Part shown: positions 28,578-40,045 of the stretch, piece after piece
How positions within the stretch are numbered: position 1 is the first letter of the stretch
Layout: every line of letters starts with the position of its first letter
Assembly (NCBI GenBank): GCA_934045075.1
Contig: OW203725.1
Location: 3,136,623 to 3,200,622 of the forward strand
Source of the DNA: Yponomeuta sedellus
Lineage: Eukaryota; Arthropoda; Insecta; Lepidoptera; Yponomeutidae
DNA length: 64,000 nt
Direction of reading: 5' to 3'
Translations under genes and position numbers: made by a program
Notes under the pieces: generated by a model
What the model saw: only the letters and a program-made list of their open reading frames with translations
Told to the model about the DNA's origin: nothing
Databases searched by the model: none

Positions 28578-28978
28578 CACTAGCTAACACAGCGAACTTC
28601 GTACCTCCTATCAGTCTATTCTTAATTTTTTTCTCTCCTTAAGAAACATCCTCGTACTTCAAGGAATATTTAAAAAAAAGACTTAGCCAAATCGGTTCAG
28701 CTGCTCTCGAGATTTCCGCTTACCAACACATTCGGGGATTCATTGTTATGTTATAGATATAAATAAAAACTAGCTGACCCAGCGAACTTCATACCGCCCA
28801 ACAGTCGATTCTTTAATTTTTTTATTTTTCTCTCCGTAAGAACCATCCTCATACTTCAAGAAATATTCTAAAAAAAGAATTCACGAAATCGGTTTAGCTG
28901 CTCTCGACATTTGCGCTTTCCATCACATTCAGCGATTCATTTTTATAACATAGAAAGAATATAAAGTGTTCTGTATCC
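28578..28978 (+). repeat. Two tandem copies of a 'TAGCTGACCCAGCG' repeat
   Basis: About 200 bp per copy (28578-28765 and 28772-28975). Each starts CTAGCTGACCCAGCGAACTT (with changes) and contains TCGGTTCAGCTGCTCTCGAG, ending near GCGATTCATTTTTATA. A third copy lies at 49267-49460. The class is uncertain. Confidence 0.7.
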
Positions 28979-29426
28979 ACATTTCTCACTTGTGGCGCAG
29001 TTTTCAACCGACAAGCGGTTAACATAATAAAATAAATAATTTCCAATTGAGTATGATCGTCTTAAAGCCATCTAAAATCTACAGAAACAAGGTCACAGGT
29101 ACTTGAAGCGGAGAGGGATTGGGTTGTTTCACAATACAATATCTCAAAGTAAAGCTATAGGACCCTGTCCTAGATCCTCATTCATAATAAAGCACCGGAG
29201 CGGGCAATGAGGCTAGAACACTTTGCAGACCCCGATGGGTGTTGTGCTATAAAACACGCCCGACCACTCCGGCTGGACTAAATGTTGCGGAAAATTCGCT
29301 TCAAGTCTTACAAGAGTACGCTCGAAACATTACCCTGTCCCGACTCCACGGAACATACAAAGAAAAATACCAATCTACGAAGTAGGTACGCTTTGTGCTA
29401 ATTGAAAGTTGCGAATTATTGTCATC
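28979..29426. other. No recognisable feature
   Basis: Possibly single-copy; no frame of interest. Confidence 0.4.
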
Positions 29427-29763
29427 GTTGATATCAACCCTTTGTATGTCCCTACTGCTGAGGCACGGGTCTTTTCCTGCGTCGCAGGAAGGTTAGGTCA
29501 TACTCCACCACGGGGGCCAAAACCGGGTTGATTGTAAGACAGCGGGCCTTACTGTCAGAAGTTATCAAGCCGCCCATAAGGCTCTGACATGGCTGCCGTT
29601 GGCAGCAACGGCTTATCGTGCCTTGCGAAGCACGGAAGCGCTCGGAAAATGCCACTGGCGGTTGTCACAGGACGGTCACCCATCCTGCACCTGACCGCGC
29701 CTGTTATTGACTAACTCAAGTGATTGATTCCAATCACTCGGTTCGCCTAGGCCACGAGCGCGT
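29427..29763 (-). mobile_element. 5S-SINE with small deletions
   Basis: Head at 29763, with the 5S core GGATGGGTGACCGTCCTGTG. The body lacks about 30 bp of the GGTGGAGGATTGT and GACTGCCATT regions seen in other copies. Confidence 0.83.
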
Positions 29764-30380
29764 CTCTCGGAGTGGTCATATAATTTTCAATATAATAATA
29801 ACTGCCACATAACAATCGCTTGTCTTGGTCCCATACTCTGTTACCCTGCGCTATGATAACCTATAGATAACCCACATATACCAAGAAACCCATTAACACC
29901 TTTACTTTCACAAACGGGTAAAACACGTGTCTTGGTACTTTCACCGCCCCAAATAATAAATTCAACTTGGACGGTGAATAAAAATTCAGGTTGAATATCG
30001 CGGGAGCTCGGTACCTATTTCAGCGGCGCCGGCTTTAAATAAAACTCAAGCAAGACCGATACATTTTTCACACCGCAAATTTACAGCGCACTAAGTGGCT
30101 ATAGTTTTCACGCTGTATCTCGTTCTCCTGGGAAGTCGCGCGGTCCTGACCGGAATATTATCCGGTTTTATCCGGCTCTGACTGGAATACGGGCAATATT
30201 AGGGCCAGTCCATATTGATCTGTATTCGGTAACAAAATTGACGGTCGCGGTTTTTTTTAATTTAAAAGTAAAAAAAAGTAGAAGCAAAAAGTTTTTTATT
30301 GCCACTTTGATTACTTCAAGGAAAAAACGGAGTTGACCAACTTATGAGATAAAAATAATAGAGTCAGTTTAGGACATGTT
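29764..30380. other. No recognisable feature
   Basis: CCGGTTTTATCCGGCTCTGA near 30170 is a short local duplication; nothing else. Confidence 0.4.
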
Positions 30381-30560
30381 TAGATATCACACTAATAAGG
30401 GTGAAAGTTTCTTTGTATGTGTGGATGTTTGTTACTCAATCACGCCAGAACAGCTAATTGGATTGAGATGAAATTCGGCACCAGAGATCAATTATAGCCT
30501 GGAATAGCGCATAGAAAACTTTTTATCCCGTAAAAATACAAATTAAAGTTTCTTCTCGAA
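30381..30560 (+). mobile_element. Fragment of a dispersed repeat ('GGTGAAAGTTTCTTTG .. GATGAAATTCGGCA')
   Basis: Its core (AGAACAGCTAATTGGATTGA then GATGAAATTCGGCACCAGAG) has a relative at 63690-63790. I recognise the style from insect repeats but not the class. Confidence 0.4.
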
Positions 30561-30584
30561 AGATGTCGTGAGTATCAGTTAGTA

Positions 30585-30690
30585 TAGTTGTATATTAAAC
30601 GGCTCTAATCGCGATTATTTCTGGTCTAATCGCGATTATTTCGGGTCTAATCGCGACGTTTCGGCAGCGTTGCGGGTGCCGTGGTCACGC
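30585..30690 (+). mobile_element. MITE-H left arm with an internal 22-bp triplication
   Basis: GTTGTATATTAAACGGCTCT, then the unit CTAATCGCGATTATTTC three times in succession (the last one cut), then GACGTTTCGGCAGCGTTGCG and GTGCCGTGGTCACGCGTAGA. The opposite arm is at 32205-32355, so the whole element could span 30585-32355 with later insertions inside. Confidence 0.65.
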
Positions 30691-31052
30691 GTAGACTTCC
30701 CACAGATAGTTAGTATTTTTTTGTCTATGGTATTTCCCAGAAGTAGTTTGTGGGAAAAGGGTAACATTTACTTACATTCATTACATGCATTTACAACGTA
30801 CTACGAAACAATTATTAAAATAAAATATTTACACAAAAAACAATCCAGGACAACACTCTGCCTGTGATATTGAGGCTGTGATCACAAAGTTAACCTTGGG
30901 ACATTGTACTAAGCAATTGTTCAGGTATATGAAATTTTTTTTAAAAATTGAGTTCCCTCGCTATGATTTCTTTTCAGCGAGTGGTATTTTTACAACAAAT
31001 TCACAAATCTACGAACATGACTTTAGAAAATGCCAGGGTTCGAACACACGCG

Positions 31053-31144
31053 TTTCAGGTATGAGTTGTAGAACTCATACCTGAAACAATGTAGTGAATA
31101 ACTACTTATTCACTGCATTGGCAGTGAATAAGTAGTTATTCACT
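31053..31144. repeat. Two adjacent hairpins
   Basis: First, 31053-31084: TTCAGGTATGAGTT, a loop, AACTCATACCTGAA. Second, 31093-31144: AGTGAATAACTACTTATTCA onward, a 4-base loop and its exact reverse complement. Both are perfect or nearly so. Confidence 0.85.
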
Positions 31145-31489
31145 GCCAATGCTTACCTACTTCAGAATCATAAGAATATCAGCCATTTTTAATACTTTTG
31201 TGCTATAGGATGTATGTAACAACTGATATTTTGTGATCTCGAAGTAGTTTCCATATTGATATTGCCAATCCCGCTAATAGAATTGAGAGGGTCGTATGGG
31301 CCCAGACAGATGGGCAACATTTTCCACTGAGGGTTTCACGCTACGGTGAAAAATGAATTAGCAGAATATTCAGAATTGATCTGCAGAAAATTACGCTTTT
31401 GGTCAGATACAGAATTCGGGATGCAAAAAAAAAGTGAACTGACCTGAATCGAAAACCATTTCGAGCTTCGCATCCAAATTACAGTATTT

Positions 31490-31860
31490 TTAAAAACCTA
31501 TTTAGAGACTAAAAACACCCATGCCGGGATTCGAACCCGCAACCTCTGGCTATCTGTGCCAGCGCTCTACCAATTGAGCCAATGGGCGACTCACGGCATC
31601 AGTGAAATTTCGAACCTCTTTACACTATTCTCTGTATTACGTACAGTATTTTAATTTAAGAGATTTATATCATAAAAGATAAGTTTTATTTTAAGTAAAA
31701 TAATAATATTGAAATGCCCTTCATATGACCTCTATGATGAAGTCACATGTTAAATCGTCTGTGGTAGTAGTTATTCTGTGGAAAAAATACCAATGGCCTA
31801 TCAATTTCATGTGTCAAACATCTGTCTTTTTACACTAAACCACAGACAAATCCAATCGCG
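31490..31860 (-). mobile_element. T-element, long variant
   Basis: Reverse complement of 9405-9790: end TTAAAAACCTATTTAGAGAC, tRNA-like block, then the variant body ATTTATATCATAAAAGATAA .. AGACAGATGTTTGACACATG (read in the element sense). Confidence 0.78.
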
Positions 31861-32204
31861 AACTCTACCTACGCACATAGTATGTAACATATGACGTCTC
31901 GCCGAATAATATTCATTTTAATTAAATAACAATGATAAACTCGATTAATCACGAAAAAAAAAAATAGTTTCTTAAAATTATAAAATCAATCGCCTACTAT
32001 CAGAATATAAAATGAAATCCGATCATAAAAAAAACTTTGCATCCCTACTAAATAATATAATAATAACTTCACACAACCCAATCACTTAACCTGGCCTTAG
32101 TCTAATACTTACACAGTATTTCAATAGAATTATTTCTGTGAAATGACGAGTAAGCACGACAATGGTTGTTATTTTGGTCGTCCACAGAGCAATAACAGTA
32201 GGTG

Positions 32205-32355
32205 CAATCTACTCGTCTACCCGAGACCACGGCAACTGTAACGCTGCCGAAACGTCCGGAAATAAGGTAATTAAGTAAATTTCGTTTTACCTAATAAATA
32301 ATCGCGATTTGACCCGTTTAATATATAACTATGTATGAGTATCGCGAATCATTAA
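32205..32355 (-). mobile_element. MITE-H right arm
   Basis: TCGTCTACCCGAGACCACGG, then GTAACGCTGCCGAAACGTCC .. TACCTAATAAATAATCGCGA .. GTTTAATATATAACTATG. It is the inverted partner of 30585-30690 and of the single arm at 3983-4086. Confidence 0.65.
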
Positions 32356-32360
32356 GAAAT

Positions 32361-32403
32361 ACTAGTACAATATAATTTCAGACTGAAATTATATTGTACT
32401 AGT
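32361..32403. repeat. Perfect palindrome, 20-bp arms
   Basis: ACTAGTACAATATAATTTCA, a 3-base centre, and the exact reverse complement. Confidence 0.93.
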
Positions 32404-33159
32404 ATGGTATAACCCGCGCAAATTAAATAGGGATTCTATGGCGAAATGGGAATAGTTTGGGACGAGGACAAGTGTCTATGTTGAGTGGAAAATAATTCGA
32501 CGGTTAAAAGGATATAGGGCATAAGCGACATTTTTGTCTAAACTGAGCTTTGAATGCCATCTCACTTGAAAAAAAAATCTGCGTCGAATGCGCTTACTCC
32601 CACGGCCCTACAATGACTTTTATGTCGCTTGTCTCCAAGCAAAAAACTGGGTTTTTAGATGTCGTTTTGGTGTTACCGACCTATTTTTAGGTCGTTTTTT
32701 CCTTAACGGCACTTGTATCCCTGTAAAAATGGCATCAACTTTGGCCTCTAGTCGGTAATGTCTTTTTACTTCCTACTGGTGTGGAGCTTCTGGGCGCTTA
32801 CGGTTCTTTACCAGAAGCAACTATTTTTAAAGTTGGAACTAATGTCTCTTTACCTTTGTCGTCAAAAACATTAAGCGTTGGTTATACCTTACTGCCATTT
32901 GCAAGTTTACAATACAGCTGTCGCTTATAGGCAACTACTTAAACCTAATTAATATTGAATTGTCGGTTATAGCCTATTACCATTCTTAAGTTTGCCATAC
33001 AGTTGTCGCTTATAGGCAATTACTAAAACCTATTTACTATTTAACTGTCGGTTATACCCTACTACCATTTACAACATAATACAACTCTGTTACTTACGCC
33101 GTATTACTTTACAAGGATATTTTATGAATTGGTGCGTATGCCAATTTGTATCACATAAT

Positions 33160-33455
33160 CAGGTCTCTGTTGTTCTCAAGTACCTATTTAGCGAGTCGTT
33201 TATCCCAAAATCAGTCGGTAATTTCACGCGTATCCCAGAGAGGTAGACAGAGACTAAGGCTTGCCACTTGCCACGATCTTTGCACACCTCTTTCGCTTCA
33301 TCTACATTCATAAGTCGTTGCATGCACGCTCTCCGGTTGTGGGTACTTTTTATCCGGCCCTTTGCCAACACGTCCCCAATTTGGTCTACTTATATGCGCC
33401 TAGGGCGTCCCCTACCGAATGTTCCACTCTGATTCTTCATCCTCTTTATCTCACT
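33160..33455 (-). pseudogene. LINE-R 3' end
   Basis: Minus-strand C-terminus containing KSTHNRRACMQRLMNVDEAK then EVCKDRGKWQALVSVYLSGI (33159-33371). Upstream, in another frame, it has the GRPRR-like block. It is 5'-truncated and shifted in frame. It abuts the GAAGAAG tail of the RTE-like LINE at about 33456. Confidence 0.72.
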
Positions 33456-36400
33456 ATCTCCTTCTTCTTCTTCGTCGTTTCCTCATGGCTGAGGGACGTG
33501 ACTAAGGGCAGATTCCGCCACCAGCTCTCTCCATTGGATTATATTACGCGCCAGATGTATGGCTGCTTGTAGGCTCCTTACCGAAGCTTTAGTTATTATA
33601 TCTGACCAACGCGTTATTGGTCGTCCTCTGCTTCGTTTCCCGTTCGCTCGACCGGTGTTGATAACATACTCCAGGTTATCTGGCCCGCGTCGGACGGTAT
33701 GTCCGAAGAACTTCAGGATGCATTGGGTGCAGATTGTGGAGAGCCTCGTCTTTATGTGAATTTCTCCTAGAATAGATACGTTTATGCGGCGTTCGGTCCA
33801 AGATATACGGAGTATTCTCCGCCAGCATCACATTTCAAACGCATCTATTCTTTTCAGAATACGGGCTTTTAATGTCCAGGTTTCCGCGGCATACAGAAAT
33901 ATTGAGAAGATAAGGGTCCACATTAGTTTTATCTTTGTCTTGCGGTTGATGCTTCTGTTTTTCCATATCTTCTCAAGCCTTTTCACTGCTGACTTAGCCA
34001 TTTGGGATCTTCTGACGAATTCTTGTTCATTGCTTATTTGCGAGCCTAAGTATACAAATTTGTGTACAACATCAAGGTCTCGCAGCTCGTTGGTTCGTTG
34101 CAAGGTGCCCGATCTATCAATAAACATCAACTTGGTCTTACTTCTGTTGATATGAAGTCCGTATTCTTTACTTATACTATCCACTCTCGCTAGAAGCTCA
34201 GCCAGCTCTGTTTCCGAGGCGCCTATGACGGTGGTGTCATCGGCAAAGCGAAGGTTGTTCAGAAGATGCCCACCTATCCGAATGCCCCCCTCTAAATTAT
34301 CCAAAACCCTTCTCATTATATGTTCCCCGATCAGGTTGAACAGTTGGGGAGATAGTATGCATCCCTGGCGCACTCCTCGTTCTGCTTTGAAGCAGTGTGA
34401 AAGACTGTTCTCAATTCGTACTTTCGATTGACCGTTGGAGTACAGTTGCTGCACAAGAAAGGTAAGGTGGTCCGGTATACCCATCTCCTTCATAACCCTG
34501 AACATGGCCTTCCAGCTGATACAGTCAAAGGCTTTTGCATAATCGATGAAACACAAGGCTATAGTGATGTTATGTTCCCTGCATTTTTCGATCAGCTGTC
34601 GAATGTTCAAGATTTGTTCCCTCGTTCATCTTCCTTTTACAAATCCAGCTTGTTCCTTCGTTATTTGGCTATTGATGTAGGGTGCAAGCCGGTGGTTTAG
34701 GACGTGTAAGAGGATTTTTCACGCGTGAGAGATGATAGAGATGGTTCTGTAATTCCTACATTTACGGATAGAGCCTTTCTTGTGTATAGGCACTACGAAT
34801 GATTCGGTCCAATTTGCTGGCCATTGACCCGTTCTCCAAACTTTTTGACACACGGTATGTACGATTGCTATGCCTTCACTTCCTATATTTCTTAGATTAG
34901 ATCTTCCTAGATTTGCGCGGTTAGGCCATCGCTGCCACATGCCTTGTATTTCAGTTTGAGAAGTGCTGCCTCTACTACCTCGAGGAGGATGTCTGGTTCC
35001 TTTTCCGAATAATCCATTTCCATAGTTCTTTCATCGCTGTTTGCGCCGTATAGCTGCCGAAAGTAGCTCTTCCATCTTTCGAGTACCTCATCTTTATCCA
35101 ATAAGGGCGTCCTCTTTTCATTTTCAATGGTCCAGTGCTTTGGTTTAAATTCCTTTGCGAGCAGGTTTACCTTATGAAACATATCTCGGGAGTGCGCCCT
35201 TTCCGAATATTTTTCTATTTCGGAGCATATACTGTCGATATAGGCCTCTCGATCTTTCCTGCAAAGTTTTTAGACAACGCTATGTAGCTCCGCATAGTGG
35301 TTTCGTTCTTCGGCTTATTTTAAGTCCTGTTCCTTTAAGGATTTCCTCTGCTTAACCATTTGTTGTTTGTTGAGGGTACCTATTTTTGACTTCTTCAAAC
35401 GGATTTTAAACTTAGCAGTCAGAAGCTAAGTTCACTGCCGCAGTCTGCACCTGGCCTCGTCTTTGCTGCTGATATAGATGAGCTACATCTTTGGTTTACA
35501 AGAACGATGTCAATTTGGTTCCTTTGAAGACCATTAGGTGACGTCCACGTGTAGAGTCGTCTTGGGTGTTGTTGAAACCAGGTGTTCATGACCGAAAGGT
35601 CGTTCTCCATGCAAAAGTCCGAAAGCATGTTGGCACGGTTGTTTCTGACTCCCAGTCCAAACCTGCCGACAATCTTTCTGAGATGGTAATCATCCTCAGT
35701 TTTTCCTATTTTAGAATTAAAATCGCTAAGTATTAATAATGGCTCTTTCTTAGGAACATCTTGGACTGCTTTGTTTAGTTGGCCGTAGAACTCAGCGATT
35801 TCTTCTTCACTGGATGCAGATGTTGGAACATAGATGGCGAGTAGGTTGAGTGGGTATGGATGTGCTTCTAATCTGATTTTTAATATCCTGTGTTTGATGG
35901 AATCGTATCCCATTACCTTGTTTTTGTGCGTTTTGGCGACGAGGTCGTACGTCGACGTATCCGGACACTATGAACAATTTTCCAGATGGAGTAGTGTAGT
36001 GTCCCGAGTCTTTTATATGGGTTTCACTTACAGCAAGAATCCAATCCACATTATACCTGTCCATTTCCTTCTCCACGACTTCGGCTGCTCCTGGTTTGGA
36101 GAGACCACGAACGTTCCAAGTGGCTATGGTGAGAGCGTGGTGAATGTCCGGGATTTGTCTCTTCTTGTTACGGAGTAGAGTTTGATCAGCAGTAACCCAA
36201 TTTCCGCAAGGGGCTTGCTATGTCACCTTCTTGTGGCCGGTAGCATATTTCACACCAGGTGACCCGGAACCATCCTGGCGCCGGGCGTCAACCGGATGGT
36301 CCGACAAATCCTTACTATTGTTCATCCTGCTCATAGTTTTCTTGGGAGTATTAGTAGCGGTAGTATCCCCATCCTTTTCGCTCCATCGTTTACAGAGGTT

Positions 36401-36540
36401 ATTTAGTCCTCTAGGCCTGAGGGGCCTTCTGGCAAGCCAGTCGTTATCATAACTGCCGCCCGACACTCGGCGTTAATACTCGTTTAGCACTACCCGGGAG
36501 GCACGTGCAGGGTTTCGGAGGGCAATTCTTGCGGACGCGA
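33456..36540 (-). pseudogene. RTE-like LINE, near full length, inactivated by several stops and frameshifts
   Basis: Minus-strand pieces in order. 36218-36466 is the N-terminus. 35807-36110 and 35419-35913 are an APE-type endonuclease (AVSETHIKDSGHYTTPSGKL; LLILSDFNSKIGKTEDD; WTSPNGLQRNQIDIVLV). Then comes the linker 34907-35182, and RT motifs in 34719-34940 (PIHKKGSIRKCRNYRTIS). 33828-34610 holds motif A ALCFIDYAKAFDCISW, RGVRQGCILSPQLFN and FADD (34236-34247). The C-terminus continues to a stop at about 33483 and a GAAGAAGAAG tail. The APE-RT order is that of RTE-clade LINEs: the endonuclease nicks DNA and the RT copies the RNA there. At least five frame breaks make it dead. Confidence 0.85.
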
Positions 36541-37297
36541 GTATCATCACTATCTCCAAATAGTATCTGATGTAGGTTACTAATCTGGTACATAAGAACG
36601 ATGATGATAACACTAACATCATCTAACGTATGCAGTTACTTTATGTCTCATTTCAAAGGAAAAACATGTTGGTTGTGTATCTATTATTTTTAGGACGTGA
36701 CGTTTAATCCGCGTTACCGATTGCCCAGATAATTTCACATGTTGGATGTTCTTGTTTTCCTCTTGGCCTACAAATCTTGACGTGTGGAAGTACCATGTTA
36801 CCTTTTTTTCAAACCACTTACGGTGTCACTAAAGTCTGACATCCTCACCATGTTTTGACTAAGCACTGTTTCTTGTGCTCCATTACCTTTTGTCACAATG
36901 GTGTGAAACGTCATATATCCCTCTTTACCTATTTTAGTTATTCAATAGTCATGTGACTAATGCCCTATTACCTCTTGGTATATGGAAATCAAATGTAGCT
37001 TAGTCTTCTATACTCTTCGTTTTTTTATATGAAGATATGACATATGCCGAATTACCTTATATAAAAAATATGTTCGATTGAGTTAAGCGACATTGAACTA
37101 CATAGGGCATCGTCGAATCAAATAAAATAAAATGACAATTAATGCTCGTATTTTCTTCGAGCTTAGAGCTGTTTCCATCTTTACGATATGACAATAAATA
37201 AAAAACATGTGATTTTTTTTCTGAAATTTTAAACTTTAAATTGCGCTCCTGAACAATTTGGTTTTTGTCGCTTATGCCCTATATCCTTTTAACCGTC

Positions 37298-37874
37298 TAT
37301 TATTAATCAGTGTATGTAGTTAAAAAAAATTAACTGAACTTTAAAATAAAAAAAAATCCTTAAAATACATATTTCTATAGGGTTTCCTACTTGACACTTA
37401 ATGCCGTTAGAACAAACATAAGATAAGATAAGAATATTCTTTATTGTATACACCTGAAAATTATTCCAGAGACAACATTTACAAAAGAAGACGTACAATT
37501 GGCGGCCTTATTGCTGATTGTAATTTCTTCCAGGCAGTATTATAAACATACATAAACATTAAGTTGTAATAGCAAGCATGATAGGAAAAATAAATGGGAA
37601 ATATAAATTTTTCGAAAACGTTTACTCGATTTTCCATGAGCTTTATAATTTGTCACAATGATGCATTAAAATCTCTAACGATTAAAAGCGGTAAATGCTA
37701 TTTCTCAAAAAATAGTCAGTACCATCTACCATCTGGCCCAAAAATCACTGTAAATTTCAAAAGTAAATGGTAGGTAATTTTCGGACTGTAAAAATAAATT
37801 AACTAATTTAGGTATACATACGTATAGGAAAAACCATTTTTTGTAGTCCGACACCCACTCATAAAAATATCTAT
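37298..37874. other. No recognisable feature
   Basis: AT-rich. AAGATAAGATAAGAATATTC at 37420-37440 resembles the reverse complement of a LINE poly(A) region, but it is too short to call. Confidence 0.4.
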
Positions 37875-38058
37875 CGACGGCAGCCGCCACCGAAGGCTTA
37901 ACGTGCCTTGCAAAGTACGGACAAATGCCAATGCGAAATATGGAAAAATGTCACTAGCGTTAGTCATTGACGGTCACCCATCGATGCACTAAACGCGTCC
38001 TATGTTGCTTAACCTTCGTCTTCGTTTAAGATCACTCAGGCAACCGGGGTTACGAGCA
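37875..38058 (-). mobile_element. 5S-SINE 5' half, diverged
   Basis: On the minus strand: TTAAGCAACATAGGACGCGT, then CGATGGGTGACCGTCAATGA, then the body to GGTGGCGGCTGC. The 5S-like spacing is shortened by indels. Confidence 0.68.
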
Positions 38059-38107
38059 TAAACAATCATTGAATGTTTTTTCGATCTGATAATTATTAGG
38101 GATTATT

Positions 38108-38262
38108 TTATTTTCAATGCACTAACCCGCGCTAAGGACAAATTTAAAAACCTATTTAGAGGCTCAATTGGTAGAGCGCTGGCACGGATAGCCAGAGGTT
38201 GCGGGTTCGGATCCCGGCATGGGTGAAATTTTTAGCCTCTAAATAGGTTTTTAAACTATTAG
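38108..38262 (+). mobile_element. T-element deletion derivative (arm-arm)
   Basis: Left arm TTTTCAATGCACTAACCCGC .. AACCTATTTAGAGGCT is joined directly to the tRNA-like block (CAATTGGTAGAGCGCTGGCA .. GGTTCGGATCCC) and right arm. The body is lost. Confidence 0.78.
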
Positions 38263-38774
38263 GGATTTTTCGTTTACATATTTTATATTATAGAGATTTT
38301 GATGCATCGATGAGGCAAACTACCTATACAAGCTCACGGAGCGTAGAACTCGTAGAAAATCGACTGAAGGTCTTTGTTTGATCAAACGGCATTAGGTTTC
38401 AAGGAGGAAACCCATTTTTATTTCATGTATCTAGTTTTTAAGTCATTATTCCGAGTTTACACAAAGGCTGTGGACATTTAAATTATAATGTGGAATACAT
38501 CAGAACTCTCCGTCTTGTGCGATACCTGTTCATTATGTATTGTATAATGTATATTTTTCTAATGTAATGTACTCTCACAGTGTGAATTTGACTTTACTTA
38601 ACACGATCCGTATCAACTTGGACGGCGCGATAGCCTGTTCTGTGTCTCACTCTGACTAGTGCAATACAATGGGATAGCTAATTATTTGAGCTTTGTTCTG
38701 GTATTGCAGCGTTATTGTGTGGTATGTATACTGGGTATACTTATTTTTGCATACCCTCTAGGATTCACGTTCGT
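38263..38774. other. No recognisable feature
   Basis: No repeat member or open frame of interest. Confidence 0.4.
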
Positions 38775-39131
38775 TCGTTATTAACCCTTGTATGTCCCTA
38801 CTGCTGGGGCACGGGTCTCTTCTTGCATCGCAGGAAGGTTAGGCCATACTCCACCACGGGGGCCAAGTCCGGGTTGGTGGAGGATTGTAAGACAGTGGCG
38901 GGCCTCACTGTCAGAAGTTATTAAGTCGTTCATTAGGCCTCTGACATGGCTTAACGACTGTCATTACATGACAACCGGCACCAACGCCTTAACGTACCTT
39001 GCGAAGCACGGAAGCGCTCGGAAAAATGCCACTAGCGGTAGTCACGGGACGGTCACCCATCCTGCACCCGACCGGTCCAGTTGTTGCTTAACTCAAGTGA
39101 TTGATTCCAATCACTCGGCTCGCCTAGGCCA
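38775..39131 (-). mobile_element. 5S-SINE, full length
   Basis: Tail TTATTAACCCTTGTATGTCC at the low end. The 5S core on the minus strand reads GGATGGGTGACCGTCCCGTG. The head ends in GGCCTAGGCGAG. Confidence 0.87.
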
Positions 39132-39289
39132 GGATTCACGTATGTGAAAGTACCTATAAACGGTTTATTTCAGTGCTGAAAGGAATAAATGTGCAGTTTC
39201 TTTGTTAGTTTTTTTCTTCACATAATCTACTAATGTGAAACTAACAGCTTTGACGTTCATTAAGTAAATATATTGTTTTCGTAGATAAT

Positions 39290-39535
39290 ATAAATTCTTC
39301 CCAAATTCTTCCCGCGGATGTCGTAAAAGGCGACTAAGGGACACAAACCAGGGGGTGGGCAGCAGCGCTCCCTGCAGTACAATTCCACCAAACTGCGATC
39401 CCTAACCCGCATGCCCAGCGTGGAGATTATGGGCATTACCCCCCAATGATGGCACAACGTTGCGCTATGGTGCTCATTAGGGGAGGGCTATGTCCAGCAG
39501 TGGACTAATGTAGCCTGAAGAAGAAGAGAATAATA
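39290..39535 (+). mobile_element. LINE-F 3' end
   Basis: Second long copy, nearly the same as 5965-6216, ending ATGTAGCCTGAAGAAGAAGA. Confidence 0.75.
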
Positions 39536-39564
39536 TTTTTTTTTCTTTGACTTCATTATTTGTT

Positions 39565-39935
39565 ACACTATTTTTATTTTTAATGCACTAACCCGTGCTA
39601 AGGAACAAATTTAAAAACCTATTTAGAGGCTAAAAATTTCACCCATGCCGGGATTCGAACCCGCAACCTCTGATAATGAATTTAAAAACCTATTTAGAGG
39701 CTGAAAATTTCACCCATGCCGGGATTCGAACCGTCGACCTCTGGCTATCCGTATCAGCGCTCTTTCAAATTGAGATAATGGGTGACTCACCGGCATCGGC
39801 GAAATTTCGAACCTCTTTACAATATTCTCTTTATTACGTACAGGCAGCGACATCTAGCTGAAGTAATTTGCCTCTAAGTAGGTTTTTAAATTGTCTTTAG
39901 CACGGCTTAGTGCATTAAAAAAATAATATAATAGT
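39565..39935 (-). mobile_element. T-element with a tandemly repeated arm
   Basis: Terminal sequence TTAATGCACTAACCCGTGCT and a first arm to AACCCGCAACCTCTG, then a second arm starting again at TTTAAAAACCTATTTAGAGG. The tRNA-like block and body follow. The other end is CTCTAAGTAGGTTTTTAAAT .. AGCACGGCTTAGTGCATT. Confidence 0.78.
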
Positions 39936-40045
39936 ATATTAGGCTACATAAAAAAACATAAGAGAAATATCGAACAAAAATATGAGCGGACATTCGTTAA
40001 AGAAAATATTTAAAAAATCGTTACTGATAGTCATCATTATACGTA

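Larger units (their letters stand above)
32499..37297. mobile_element. 4.8 kb segment bounded by 32-bp terminal inverted repeats (DNA-transposon-like)
   Basis: Left end GACGGTTAAAAGGATATAGG then GCATAAGCGACA (32499-32530). The right end is its exact reverse complement at 37266-37297. Inside each end are several diverged copies of the terminal words: GTCGCTTATAGGCA and GTCGGTTATACC units at 32880-33065, and GCCCTATTACC, ATATGCCGAATTACC and TAAGCGACATTG units at 36900-37110. Removing the LINE pieces at 33160-36540 leaves about 1.4 kb with no coding frame, so the original element was non-autonomous. The target duplication is not clear to me. Confidence 0.72.

Noticed and set aside
28578..28978. 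Tandem repeats considered as a CRISPR or satellite array
   Set aside because: Only two long diverged units with no regular spacers, in a eukaryotic repeat setting.
33828..34610. 260-codon RT frame as an active gene
   Set aside because: The frame is a surviving piece of a LINE that has stops and shifts on both sides, including between RT motifs.
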